From assembly GCF_022601715.1 (NCBI RefSeq), contig NZ_JAKVIM010000025.1, positions 1-50,009 of the forward strand: a DNA stretch of 50,009 bases. The letters run 5' to 3'. The notes under the pieces were generated by a model that ran no database searches, was not told the DNA's origin, and saw nothing but the letters and a program-made list of their open reading frames with translations. The stretch is from Acinetobacter zhairuonensis. GTDB taxonomy: Bacteria > Pseudomonadota > Gammaproteobacteria > Pseudomonadales > Moraxellaceae. Positions 8,869-17,815 of this stretch are shown one piece after another (position 1 is the first letter of the stretch; every line of letters starts with the position of its first letter). Both the position numbers and the translations under genes were made by a program.

Positions 8869-9609
8869 ATGCAATTTGTTCAAGGATTGCCAGAGGGGAT
8901 CTGTGTAGGGCAAACCCGAGTACAACATGCGCATGCCTTGGCTTCGGATAAACCTGAATTAGAGGGTTTTAATCTGGCATTGCATGTTAAGGATGATGCG
9001 AAGCGTGTGCAACAGCACCGTATGCAGTTATTACAAGAGTTTTCTGTCTTTGGTGTAGATAAAATTACTTGGATGACGCAAACCCATAGCACCATTTGTC
9101 ATACCGTGAATGAGCAAATCTGCTTTGAGGCACTCGAAGGCGATGGTTTGGTAACGCAACGTAAACAGCATGCCTTAATGATGATGACCGCAGATTGTTT
9201 GCCGATTGTGCTTGGTGATGTTGACGCAACTGAAGTTGCCAATCTGCATGCGGGTTGGCGTGGACTGGCGAATGGCATTGTGGAAAATACCATTGCTGCG
9301 ATGCAACATCCGCCTGCGTGGGCATGGTTGGGTGCAGCCATCAGTCAGCCATGTTTTGAAGTCGGTACTGAAGTCAAGCAAACCTTTTGTCGTAAATATC
9401 CTGCATTAGATTCGTCTTTTGAACCATCAAAAGAGCTGGGGAAGTACATGGCAGATTTATACGCGATTGCGCGCTATATTTTGCAGCAACATGGTGTGAC
9501 CAAGATCTTGGGCGGTGACCAGTGTACCTATCGACAAAATGACGAATATTATTCTTATCGCCGTAATGCCAAGACAGGGCGCATGGCGACTTATGTGTTC
9601 ATGAAATAA
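8869..9609 (+). CDS. pgeF: Peptidoglycan editing factor PgeF (YfiH/laccase-domain family)
   Basis: Members of this family (formerly 'polyphenol oxidase YfiH') act in the cytoplasm. The E. coli protein removes wrongly incorporated L-serine from UDP-MurNAc-L-Ser so that correct peptidoglycan precursors are made. The family's conserved metal-site motifs are clear: TADCLPIVLGD with its cysteine, NLHAGWRGLANGI with its histidine, and MTQTHS upstream. The C-terminal segment GGDQCTYRQNDEYYSYRR is also typical. The 246-residue length is standard. The ATG at 8869 follows TAAGGA at a good distance, and a TATAAT box lies at 8851-8856. Linkage to bamD and rluD matches the conserved gammaproteobacterial order bamD-rluD-yfiH. 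Confidence 0.95.
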   Translation: MQFVQGLPEGICVGQTRVQHAHALASDKPELEGFNLALHVKDDAKRVQQHRMQLLQEFSVFGVDKITWMTQTHSTICHTVNEQICFEALEGDGLVTQRKQHALMMMTADCLPIVLGDVDATEVANLHAGWRGLANGIVENTIAAMQHPPAWAWLGAAISQPCFEVGTEVKQTFCRKYPALDSSFEPSKELGKYMADLYAIARYILQQHGVTKILGGDQCTYRQNDEYYSYRRNAKTGRMATYVFMK

Positions 9610-9714
9610 GCCTGTTGCTGCTGCTTGAGTCAGGCAATTTCATTGTTGATGATCTCGCCTCAAATCAAGGAAAAGTGTTAAACTTGACTTAATTATTTGG
9701 TTTTAAAAGTTTCC

Positions 9715-10281
9715 ATGTCTGCTACTGATCTCGTTTCTGCTGCTCCTGTTCATGTCTGTGTGGTTTATCATAGCCCTTATGGTCATACGGCTAAAGTGGC
9801 TCAATATATTGCGCAAGGTGCAGAACAGGCAGGAGCAGATGTCCATCTGATTTCTGTCGCAGCGGTGCAATGGGAGCTATTGGATCAGGCCGATATTATT
9901 ATCATGGGCTGTCCAACCTATATGGGTAGTTTGACCTCTGCGTTGAAACAGTTTATGGAAGATTCGTCTAAGCGTTGGTTAGCCCGTGCTTGGCAAGGTA
10001 AGCTCGCTGCAGGGTTTACCAATGGTGGTGGCTTAAGTGGCGATAAGTTGGCGGTGTTGCAGCAGATTAATTTATTTGCCATGCAACATGGCATGTTATG
10101 GGCGGGTTTACCGTTTATGCCGACAGGTCGTAGCCAGCAAGATATTAACCGTATGTCGAGTTTTTTGGGGCTTATGACGCAATCTGATAATGCCAGTGTA
10201 GAAGTCACCCCGCCTGAAGGTGATCTGGAAACAGCACGTAAGTTCGGTAAATATTTGGTTGAACTCAAAGCGGATTATTAA
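9715..10281 (+). CDS. Flavodoxin-fold protein, WrbA-like NAD(P)H:quinone oxidoreductase family
   Basis: A flavodoxin-like fold is visible. HVCVVYHSPYGHTAKVAQYI near residue 15 is the FMN phosphate-binding loop, IIIMGCPTYMGSLTSALKQF resembles the second flavin loop of WrbA-type enzymes, and GFTNGGGLSGDK corresponds to the third. Family members bind FMN and reduce quinones by two electrons or carry electrons; the substrate cannot be told from sequence. About 188 residues, close to WrbA size. I chose the ATG at 9715; an upstream in-frame TTG at 9697 would add six residues. No convincing Shine-Dalgarno precedes either. It ends at a bidirectional terminator shared with smpB. Confidence 0.85.
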   Translation: MSATDLVSAAPVHVCVVYHSPYGHTAKVAQYIAQGAEQAGADVHLISVAAVQWELLDQADIIIMGCPTYMGSLTSALKQFMEDSSKRWLARAWQGKLAAGFTNGGGLSGDKLAVLQQINLFAMQHGMLWAGLPFMPTGRSQQDINRMSSFLGLMTQSDNASVEVTPPEGDLETARKFGKYLVELKADY

Positions 10282-10293
10282 AATAACCGCTAT

Positions 10294-10321
10294 AAAAAAC
10301 CTCCCGATCGGGAGGTTTTTT
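10294..10321. terminator. Bidirectional terminator between the flavodoxin gene and smpB
   Basis: An almost perfectly symmetrical hairpin, ACCTCCCGATCGGGAGGT, is flanked by six A's on the left and six T's on the right. It works on both strands and serves the two convergent genes. Confidence 0.93.
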
Positions 10322-10324
10322 ATA

Positions 10325-10801
10325 TTATTTATGGAATATTCGGGCTTTATCACGTTGCCAGTCACGGTCTTTTTCTGTGGCACGTTTGTCATGCAGTTGT
10401 TTACCTTTTACTAGAGCAATTTCTAACTTGGCAAGAGGGCCTTTCCAGTAAGCGACCAGAGGAACGCAGGAATAGCCTTTTTGATTGACTGCTCCTAACA
10501 ATTTTTCCAATTCACGGCGGTTTAACAGTAACTTACGCGTACGAGTTGCTTCAGCAACAATATGTGTAGACGCACTCAGTAAAGGTTGAATTTGTGCACC
10601 GAACAGGAAAGCCTCACCATTTTTGAAAGTGATATAACTCTCGGACAGCGTCATACGACCAGCACGTAAGGACTTTACTTCCCAACCTTGTAGGGATAGT
10701 CCTGCTTCAAATTTTTCTTCGATAAAATAATCATGACGGGCACGCTTATTTTGGGCAATCGTACCGCCATTATGTTTTTTAACTACAGTTGCTTTCGCCA
10801 T
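10325..10801 (-). CDS. smpB: SsrA (tmRNA)-binding protein
   Basis: SmpB binds tmRNA and delivers it to stalled ribosomes so that truncated proteins are tagged and the ribosomes released. The 158-residue protein has the expected features: an N-terminal [18 protein letters not shown] stretch starting the small oligonucleotide-binding barrel, then [18 protein letters not shown], and a basic C-terminal tail ([19 protein letters not shown]) that in known structures enters the decoding centre. The length and ATG start are standard. It is divergent from coaD with about 250 bases between. Confidence 0.98.
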   Translation of the reverse strand: MAKATVVKKHNGGTIAQNKRARHDYFIEEKFEAGLSLQGWEVKSLRAGRMTLSESYITFKNGEAFLFGAQIQPLLSASTHIVAEATRTRKLLLNRRELEKLLGAVNQKGYSCVPLVAYWKGPLAKLEIALVKGKQLHDKRATEKDRDWQRDKARIFHK

Positions 10802-10827
10802 AATCAGTTACTTCCAAAGTTATGACT

Positions 10828-10856
10828 ATTGTGCCCCAACATGACCTTACTGACAA
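10828..10856 (-). promoter_or_regulatory. Candidate sigma-70 promoter for smpB
   Basis: On the minus strand TTGTCA (10851-10856) is separated by exactly 17 bases from CACAAT (10828-10833). The -10 element ends about 27 bases before the smpB start. Called from consensus match only. Confidence 0.5.
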
Positions 10857-11032
10857 TTCTTAAATCAAATTGGCAAGACTGAATCTAAATCAAATAGACA
10901 GACAAATGATGCATAGCGATTGGGGGAGAAATGAAAACAGTTGAATAGTTTTGAACAAATAGTGAAGATTTTTCAAATTTATGCAGTTTCTTCGCTAATA
11001 AAACCAGTTTTTGATAAAATACCTCCCAATAA

Positions 11033-11810
<778 letters not shown>

Positions 11811-11837
11811 TTTCTAAATTTGATAAGATGCGCCTTC

Positions 11838-12211
<374 letters not shown>

Positions 12212-12244
12212 AACAAATTTTGATCAATTAAGCGCGTAAGGTAC

Positions 12245-12273
12245 TTGACGTACTGGTGAGAAAACCACATAAT
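12245..12273 (+). promoter_or_regulatory. Promoter of the first tRNA-Met gene
   Basis: TTGACG at 12245-12250, a 17-base spacer and CATAAT at 12268-12273, followed by a GC-rich discriminator (GCGCGC) of the kind associated with growth-rate control of stable RNA genes. The same layout stands before the second copy. Confidence 0.8.
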
Positions 12274-12288
12274 GCGCGCACAGTTTAC

Positions 12289-12365
12289 GGCTATGTAGCT
12301 CAGTTGGTTAGAGCACCGCACTCATAATGCGGGGGTCACAAGTTCAAGTCTCGTCATAGCCACCA
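12289..12365 (+). tRNA. tRNA-Met (elongator, anticodon CAT), copy 1
   Basis: A 77-base cloverleaf with encoded CCA. The acceptor stem GGCTATG pairs with CATAGCC, the anticodon stem CCGCA/TGCGG encloses loop CTCATAA, and the T-arm contains AGTTCAAGTCT. The 5' part GTAGCTCAGTTGGTTAGAGCA matches elongator tRNA-Met rather than the initiator or the lysidine-modified tRNA-Ile. The sequence is identical to the copy at 14100. Confidence 0.96.
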
Positions 12366-12372
12366 TTTTTAT

Positions 12373-12403
12373 AGACCACGTTCCAAAACGTGGTCTTTTT
12401 TTT
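12373..12403 (+). terminator. Terminator after tRNA-Met copy 1
   Basis: Stem AGACCACGTT / AACGTGGTCT with a four-base loop, then a run of eight T's. Confidence 0.92.
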
Positions 12404-12418
12404 GTCCTTATTTTGGGC

Positions 12419-13411
12419 TTAATACCCACCTCCAATTTGCGTTTGTTGTTGTGAAGAAACTTCCTGAGCAGTAATTTTCTGCTGATCATCTGTTTCAATT
12501 AAATAGGTGGAAGAACGTTTTTTTGAAATTAACCCAAATTGATAGCGAGCGGTGAGTTGAACATAATTTTCTAGATATTTTGCACGGTGACGTGGTTCTA
12601 ATTTGAAAATATATTGTGCAAATTCTTCAGCATAACTTGGATTATTGAGTAAATTAGGATCGGTAATCGTGGCTAAATAATAATGTTGAGTTGGATTTAT
12701 ACCTTCCTCATTTTTAGGAAGGATGAGATAACCATAATCAAATTGGCTTAATTCCTTAAATTTTAGATTTTGTAAAGAAATAGGAATATAGTCTTGGTCA
12801 CTTGTAATACTATTCCAAACTTGTAACCCTGAAAAAATGAAAACTAAAATAGTCGCGATGTAAAAATGTACATTCCATGTTGTAGAAATAGTCTTAGGTT
12901 CAACCCCATTTTTTATGACAATTGTGTGGGCTAGATAGTCGTGAATAGAGCGGCGATTTTTCCGATTAAAAATATATAAATAAATTATAGAAATCAGCAG
13001 GCTACCTAAGAGTATCGTAAAGATGCTATTCAATACTGGGTGAAAAAGTAGCGTAAAAGACATTAAGCAGAAAGGGGCATATAAAATTGCCGATCGTAGA
13101 AATGAGGCGGATAGGCTGAGATACTGCTGATCTAGTTTGATAACTTTAATGGATTGAAGAATTTTACCGATTGTTTGTCCATTATTGTTAACGCTGTTGC
13201 AATAAGTAAAATATAGAACAACGAAAAGATAACCAATTAATGTTGTGAATATAGGGTATTCATAAGGAAATTTACCTAATAGGCTAGAGATAATGTTGCA
13301 GAAAACACCGATGAGCAAAGCATCAATGATAAATGCGAAGCTTCTACGCCAAAAGCCTGCAATATAAGGTTGTGTATCAGGCGATACATCATTTTCAATT
13401 CTATTATCCAA
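12419..13411 (-). CDS. RDD-family integral membrane protein
   Basis: The first half is an RDD domain: FWRRSFAFIIDALLIGVF carries the Arg-Asp signature, and NGQTIGKILQSIKVI plus LRSAILYAPFCLMSF complete the family pattern. Four to five hydrophobic segments are visible (about residues 28-48, 58-75, 110-130, 133-153 and 180-200). The last 130 residues are polar and not recognisable, probably a domain outside the membrane. RDD proteins are poorly understood; some have been linked to ion transport. The gene lies alone between two identical tRNA-Met genes, facing against them, and is more AT-rich than its neighbours. The ATG at 13411 is the only reasonable start. Confidence 0.85.
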   Translation of the reverse strand: MDNRIENDVSPDTQPYIAGFWRRSFAFIIDALLIGVFCNIISSLLGKFPYEYPIFTTLIGYLFVVLYFTYCNSVNNNGQTIGKILQSIKVIKLDQQYLSLSASFLRSAILYAPFCLMSFTLLFHPVLNSIFTILLGSLLISIIYLYIFNRKNRRSIHDYLAHTIVIKNGVEPKTISTTWNVHFYIATILVFIFSGLQVWNSITSDQDYIPISLQNLKFKELSQFDYGYLILPKNEEGINPTQHYYLATITDPNLLNNPSYAEEFAQYIFKLEPRHRAKYLENYVQLTARYQFGLISKKRSSTYLIETDDQQKITAQEVSSQQQTQIGGGY

Positions 13412-14055
13412 AATAATGACTCATGCTGTTATAAAATTATTGGTTTTGATGTTAAAAGTAATCAGTGATTAAAAGTTTTAAGCACGTTATTAAATAGTGA
13501 GCTGTTTTACAGAATTGTAGAGATGAAATCAATAATTCGAAGAGATTCTTTTTATTTATATTGAGTTGATACTTCTGTGATTTTAATCCTTGGAAGCTAT
13601 TTTGGATCTGCATATAGGCAGTACATTATTCTGCAAAAATTTATTTTTTTAGCCTGTAATTTTATTCTTTGTTCGGTTTAGTTGCGCATAGCATTTAGCA
13701 TTGTAATTTCAAGTTACTTATATGGTGATCTTTTTGAACATGATATAAGCGTTGTTGGGCTTTGCTGAGCTATGCCATGCATCGTTTTTTGTTACATGTT
13801 CTATAAGTGTTGATTGATGATTCATTTGGCAACATCCATGTAAGCGTGATTATAATTGACCAAGGCTGGACTCACGAGCTGGCATGCACTTAGTGCTGTT
13901 AAGAGTGTAGTAATAAGCAAGTATTTGATCTGCTTAAGGATAGTTTCCTTTATATATTTAGCTATTGTGCCCGATGTTTTTTTACTAAATATGTATTAAT
14001 TTTAAACATTTAATTATCAGTTGTTTAAATGCTGATCATTGGGATAGGGTAGGGC
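13412..14055. other. AT-rich gap upstream of the RDD gene
   Basis: About 640 bases without a conventional gene. It holds the RDD gene's promoter region, a 7-bp inverted repeat GAACATG (13736-13742) / CATGTTC (13795-13801), and a possible start-less lipoprotein frame at 13822-13941 listed separately. Confidence 0.6.
13822..13941 (-). pseudogene. Possible 39-residue lipoprotein frame without a standard start codon
   Basis: On the minus strand an open frame encodes a small lipoprotein: a basic start LKQIKY, a hydrophobic stretch LLITTLLTA, a perfect lipobox LSAC, then QLVSPALVNYNHAYMDVAK and TGA. AAGGA lies four bases before the first codon, exactly where a start should be, but that codon is ATC instead of ATG. 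Either this is a decayed gene (a single base change from ATG) or it uses a rare ATC start. No in-frame ATG, GTG or TTG lies between the ribosome binding site and the signal sequence, apart from a TTG inside the hydrophobic part. The protein family is not recognised. Confidence 0.45.
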
Positions 14056-14084
14056 TTGACGGGTGTTTAATATGTATAGATAAT
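14056..14084 (+). promoter_or_regulatory. Promoter of the second tRNA-Met gene
   Basis: TTGACG at 14056-14061, a 17-base spacer, and GATAAT at 14079-14084. The 10 bases just before the tRNA (CACAGTTTAC) are the same as before copy 1. Confidence 0.8.
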
Positions 14085-14099
14085 GCCTCCACAGTTTAC

Positions 14100-14176
14100 G
14101 GCTATGTAGCTCAGTTGGTTAGAGCACCGCACTCATAATGCGGGGGTCACAAGTTCAAGTCTCGTCATAGCCACCA
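14100..14176 (+). tRNA. tRNA-Met (elongator, anticodon CAT), copy 2
   Basis: Identical over all 77 bases to the copy at 12289, including the encoded CCA. It has its own promoter and terminator, so both copies look functional. It lies 1.8 kb from the first copy, with the RDD gene between them. Confidence 0.96.
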
Positions 14177-14183
14177 TTTTAAA

Positions 14184-14214
14184 AGACCAAGCTCTCAGCT
14201 TGGTCTCTTTTTTT
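14184..14214 (+). terminator. Terminator after tRNA-Met copy 2
   Basis: Stem AGACCAAGCT / AGCTTGGTCT with loop CTC, then C and eight T's. The outer part of the stem (AGACCA/TGGTCT) matches the terminator of copy 1. Confidence 0.92.
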
Positions 14215-14251
14215 GTGCCTGAAAAATATACTCTACAAGATGACTCATAAA

Positions 14252-14279
14252 AAAAGCCCAAATAGATGTTTGGGCTTTT
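14252..14279 (-). terminator. Terminator after nadE
   Basis: An 11-bp perfect inverted repeat AAAAGCCCAAA / TTTGGGCTTTT with a six-base loop. On the minus strand it continues into T's and lies 17 bases past the nadE stop. Confidence 0.88.
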
Positions 14280-14295
14280 ATGTTCTTATCAGCGC

Positions 14296-15921
14296 TTAAA
14301 CGCCAGCTTTCCAACCATTAATGATTGGATAACGACGTTCACGGCTAAAGGCGCGTGAGCTGATACGTGGACCAATCGCACCTTGGCGGCGCTTATACTC
14401 ATTGAAGTCCACCAAACGAATGACTTTCTTCACTACTTCAGCATCAAAGCCTTTGGCAATAATGTCATCTTGGCTCATATCTTCTTCGATATAGGCGTAA
14501 AGGATTGCATCCAGTACATCATAGTGTGGTAAAGAGTCTTGATCCGTTTGGTCAGGGCGTAATTCAGCTGATGGTGGGCGAGTTATCACACGCTCTGGAA
14601 TCACAGGCGTTTCGGAAATACTGTTACGGTATTTTGCCAATTCAAACACGATGGTCTTGTACACATCTTTAAGTACAGCAAAGCCACCGACCATATCGCC
14701 GTAAAGGGTGCAATAACCGACTGAAAGTTCAGATTTGTTACCTGTCGATAGTACAAGGTTACCGAATTTATTTGATAAGCCCATTAACAGCGTGCCACGT
14801 GCACGTGCTTGTAGGTTTTCTTCGGTAGCATCTGCAGGAGCATTGCCAAAGAAAGGATACAACGTTTGCATGAAGCTGTTTACAATCGGATTAATTTCCG
14901 CAATACCAAAGGTAATGCCCATGGTCTTGGCTTGTGCTGCTGCATCTTCTACACTGATTTGAGAGGTATAGGTATACGGCATCATTACTGCTTGTACCTT
15001 ATCAGCACCAATCGCATCTGCTGCAATTGCAAGGGTTAGAGCAGAGTCGATACCACCAGATAGACCTAAAATCACACCAGGGAAACCTGAGCGTTGTACG
15101 TAGTCACGGGTTGCCATCACCAAAGCTTGATAGATTTCAGCCATGGTATCCAGTGCTGGGCTGCTTTCCGCAATTTGGTAGCTTTGCTGTTCAACAATAT
15201 AGTCTGAATAGAACAATGCTTCTTTAAAGCTTGGTGCTTGCAATGCAACAGCACCATCTTTGTTAATCACAAAACTGGTGCCATCAAAAATCAAATCGTC
15301 CTGACCACCAACTTGGTTGGTATAGACCAAATGAATATTTAACTGTTTAGCCAGTTCTTGCATGGTGTTGATGCGGTGCTGCGGCTTACCGACTTCATAA
15401 GGAGAAGCATTCAATACCAGCACAGTTTCAACATTTAATTGTGCCAGTTGCTGAACGGTATTTAGTGACCAGATATCTTCACAAATCAGTAAGCCGAACT
15501 TATGACCAAGGTACTCAAATACCAAGTGTTGATGACCTTCGTTAAAATAACGTTTTTCATCAAACACGCCATAGTTTGGCAAGTTTTGTTTGTTGTAGAT
15601 GCCTAAAATCTTACCGTCTTTCATGACGGCAGCAGAGTTATAACGCTGACCATCTTCAGTTTGATTAACAAAACCAAACACCATTACGATGTCTTTGACT
15701 TGGCTGAGCTGTTCAAAAGCTTGTTGTGTACGTTTAGATAAGCTCGGGCGTAACAGTAAGTCTTCTGCTGGGTAACCAATAATTGATAATTCAGGGAAGA
15801 TGATTAAATCTGATTTTTGCTTTTTGGCTTCATTTGCCAATTGTTGCATTTTTTCAGCATTTGCTTCGATATTGCCAATGTGCGGAGAGAATTGTGCTAG
15901 GGCAATTTTAAAACTTTTCAT
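14296..15921 (-). CDS. nadE: Glutamine-dependent NAD+ synthetase
   Basis: NadE amidates nicotinic acid adenine dinucleotide to NAD+ using ATP and ammonia taken from glutamine. The N-terminal nitrilase-type glutaminase domain (about 1-250) shows its catalytic triad: Glu in IFPELSIIGYPAEDLL, Lys in YNKQNLPNYGVF and Cys in LLICEDIWS. The C-terminal synthetase domain (about 265-541) contains the PP-loop GLSGGIDSALTLAI, then STGNKSELSVGYCTLYGD and RPPSAELRPDQTDQDSLP. The 541-residue length is normal for the two-domain bacterial enzyme. It is a single gene with its own terminator, and its upstream gap holds the divergent start of an HExxH protein. Confidence 0.97.
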   Translation of the reverse strand: MKSFKIALAQFSPHIGNIEANAEKMQQLANEAKKQKSDLIIFPELSIIGYPAEDLLLRPSLSKRTQQAFEQLSQVKDIVMVFGFVNQTEDGQRYNSAAVMKDGKILGIYNKQNLPNYGVFDEKRYFNEGHQHLVFEYLGHKFGLLICEDIWSLNTVQQLAQLNVETVLVLNASPYEVGKPQHRINTMQELAKQLNIHLVYTNQVGGQDDLIFDGTSFVINKDGAVALQAPSFKEALFYSDYIVEQQSYQIAESSPALDTMAEIYQALVMATRDYVQRSGFPGVILGLSGGIDSALTLAIAADAIGADKVQAVMMPYTYTSQISVEDAAAQAKTMGITFGIAEINPIVNSFMQTLYPFFGNAPADATEENLQARARGTLLMGLSNKFGNLVLSTGNKSELSVGYCTLYGDMVGGFAVLKDVYKTIVFELAKYRNSISETPVIPERVITRPPSAELRPDQTDQDSLPHYDVLDAILYAYIEEDMSQDDIIAKGFDAEVVKKVIRLVDFNEYKRRQGAIGPRISSRAFSRERRYPIINGWKAGV

Positions 15922-16160
15922 TCCAACTTAATCCTAAAGCTATAGGGATGTGTACACAGACAACTGAGTTTTTTATCATTATCGGTTCAGTACTGTGTAA
16001 TCAACGACAAAATAACGAATAAATAATTTGCGTTGATACTATATACGAATTGCGACAAATGTAGTGTATAAATCCAAAAAAAATTCTTATTTGCATTTAG
16101 CAATCTGATTCATAATTGTGTATTCATTTTTATTGATATTTCACTGAAAAGGTTAAAGAT

Positions 16161-16646
16161 ATGGCGTACTACTTTTCAAGGCTGATCAAGAGCATCAAGC
16201 GCTTTGGGATAATAGCGCAGCGTCCTTTGACTGATGGTGAAAAAATCTTGGTGCGCAGTATTTTTGCAGACACGATTCAGCTTGATCAGGTGCAGATTGT
16301 TGCGCATAAAGCCATACTGAAAAATTATGCCATGAGTCCGAATGGACACATCTATTTTCATCAGCAGAATTATTGTCAGGACTTCTCAAAATGCTCACTT
16401 GGTTTGCAATCCTGGTTTATGCATGAAATGACCCATGTCTGGCAATATCAACAGGGCATAGCAGTGGTCCGTAAGGCATTGTTTGATCGTCGTTATGCGT
16501 ATGTTTTAGTAAAGGGCAAATTATTTTTACATTACGGAATCGAACAACAGGCGCAAATGGTACAGGACTATTTTATGAAAAAAGCGCAGGGGCAAGACTG
16601 CGATGCTTATGAGAAATGTATTCCATTCTTGGCACCTAAAGCGTGA
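16161..16646 (+). CDS. Small protein with a zinc-peptidase-like HExxH motif
   Basis: This is a 161-residue protein I cannot assign to a named function. Its main feature is WFMHEMTHVWQYQQG near residue 92, an HExxH zinc-binding motif like that of gluzincin peptidases. It resembles small 'Vgr-related' proteins with a similar HEMTHVWQ segment that are common in Acinetobacter. A third zinc ligand could be the Glu in YGIEQQAQMVQDYF about 40 residues later, the spacing expected for this fold. There is no signal peptide or membrane segment. AAAGG lies nine bases before the ATG. It stands alone upstream of an oxidoreductase operon; whether it is a protease is inference. Confidence 0.7.
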   Translation: MAYYFSRLIKSIKRFGIIAQRPLTDGEKILVRSIFADTIQLDQVQIVAHKAILKNYAMSPNGHIYFHQQNYCQDFSKCSLGLQSWFMHEMTHVWQYQQGIAVVRKALFDRRYAYVLVKGKLFLHYGIEQQAQMVQDYFMKKAQGQDCDAYEKCIPFLAPKA

Positions 16647-16765
16647 TTTTGTCCTGTGTAGATAATTCAGTAAGGAAACTGTCGGACAAACATCGGGAAA
16701 GGCAGAAATTGCAAACCAAATGACTCGAATTGCTAATGGCAACTTAAATGAGCTGCCTTAGTTTT

Positions 16766-16822
16766 TACTGTAAGCGTATGCAAATACCGCATACGTGCTA
16801 CCACAAAGTTGCAGTTACAGTA
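16766..16822 (+). promoter_or_regulatory. Nested inverted repeats before the hydrolase-SDR-FMO operon
   Basis: An outer repeat TACTGTAA (16766-16773) / TTACAGTA (16815-16822) encloses an inner repeat CGTATGC (16775-16781) / GCATACG (16789-16795). The structure ends about 10 bases before the ribosome binding site of the operon. It could be a double operator or a structured mRNA leader. Confidence 0.5.
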
Positions 16823-16840
16823 GAAAAATAAGGAATGGTC

Positions 16841-17797
16841 ATGCAATTCATTTCACCACTTAAAAATACATTGAGCCATGTATTTTCTGGTCCACGCTTT
16901 GATGGCTTAAAACAGTCACCCATGATACCGATTCGGCATATGCGTTTTGACTTTGAAGCTAAAACACTAGATCCCAAATTTTATTTAAATGCAGAGTTGG
17001 CAAGTGCTTATTTTGCATCACTCTCCATTTTTCTGACTTTTGGAGAGGATTTGGTGATTGATACCGCACGTTATCACCGTGAATTGATCCAAGATCCCTT
17101 GCTCAAGCAGCGGGTCACTGCCTTGATTGGTCAAGAAGCCATCCATTCCAAAATGCACAATGAATTGAATGATGCGCTGGTGGGTTTGGATTTTCCTGTG
17201 CAACTGTTTCGTACATGGGCAGGGTGGGCGTTTGATTATGGGTTTAACCGCTTACCGCAGCCCATGAAGCTGTCTTTAATGGCAGGCATTGAGCATTTCA
17301 CTGCGGTATTGGCGGAATATATGATGAAACATGAAGACATCTTTTTCCATTCTCAGGATGAAAAGCAACGTGCCATCTGGATGTGGCACATGCTCGAAGA
17401 GTCTGAGCATAAAGATATTGCCTATGATGTATTCCAGTCACTTTCAAATAATTATGCATTACGAATTGCAGGCTTTTTTCCAGCACTGATCACGATTTTG
17501 GTGCTGATCTCATTCGCCTCATTACTGGTGCCATTTTATCGATGCCCCCAAAATCTAATTCGCTTTAGTTATTGGAAGGAAATGCCGTATAGCATCGCGC
17601 TGATTTTTGGACTGAAAGATGGTGTTTATGGCAGCACCATGCGACATATTTTTGATTATTTACGTCCGAACTTTCATCCTAACGATCATGATACTTCAGA
17701 ATATTTAAGCTATTACAAAGAAAAATTATTAGATCCTAAAAATGGCATTTTGACGCCTTACTTCACAAGGGAATTTATCCCTAGTTTACGCTCTTAA
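16841..17797 (+). CDS. Metal-dependent hydrolase (PF10118-type)
   Basis: About 318 residues, matching the 'predicted metal-dependent hydrolase' family. Signatures visible are PIRHMRFDF near the N-terminus, IGQEAIHSKMHNELND and WHMLEESEHKDIAYDVF, whose Glu and His residues (EAIHSKMH, EESEHK) resemble a ferritin-like di-metal site. A hydrophobic segment (FFPALITILVLISFASLLVPF) lies near residue 215. The substrate is unknown. I chose the ATG at 16841 because AAGGA is six bases upstream; the ATG at 16835 is too close to it. It is the first gene of a tight cluster with an SDR dehydrogenase (18-base gap) and a flavin monooxygenase (16-base gap). Confidence 0.85.
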   Translation: MQFISPLKNTLSHVFSGPRFDGLKQSPMIPIRHMRFDFEAKTLDPKFYLNAELASAYFASLSIFLTFGEDLVIDTARYHRELIQDPLLKQRVTALIGQEAIHSKMHNELNDALVGLDFPVQLFRTWAGWAFDYGFNRLPQPMKLSLMAGIEHFTAVLAEYMMKHEDIFFHSQDEKQRAIWMWHMLEESEHKDIAYDVFQSLSNNYALRIAGFFPALITILVLISFASLLVPFYRCPQNLIRFSYWKEMPYSIALIFGLKDGVYGSTMRHIFDYLRPNFHPNDHDTSEYLSYYKEKLLDPKNGILTPYFTREFIPSLRS

Positions 17798-17815
17798 GCC
17801 AGAGGAGCATTCAAA

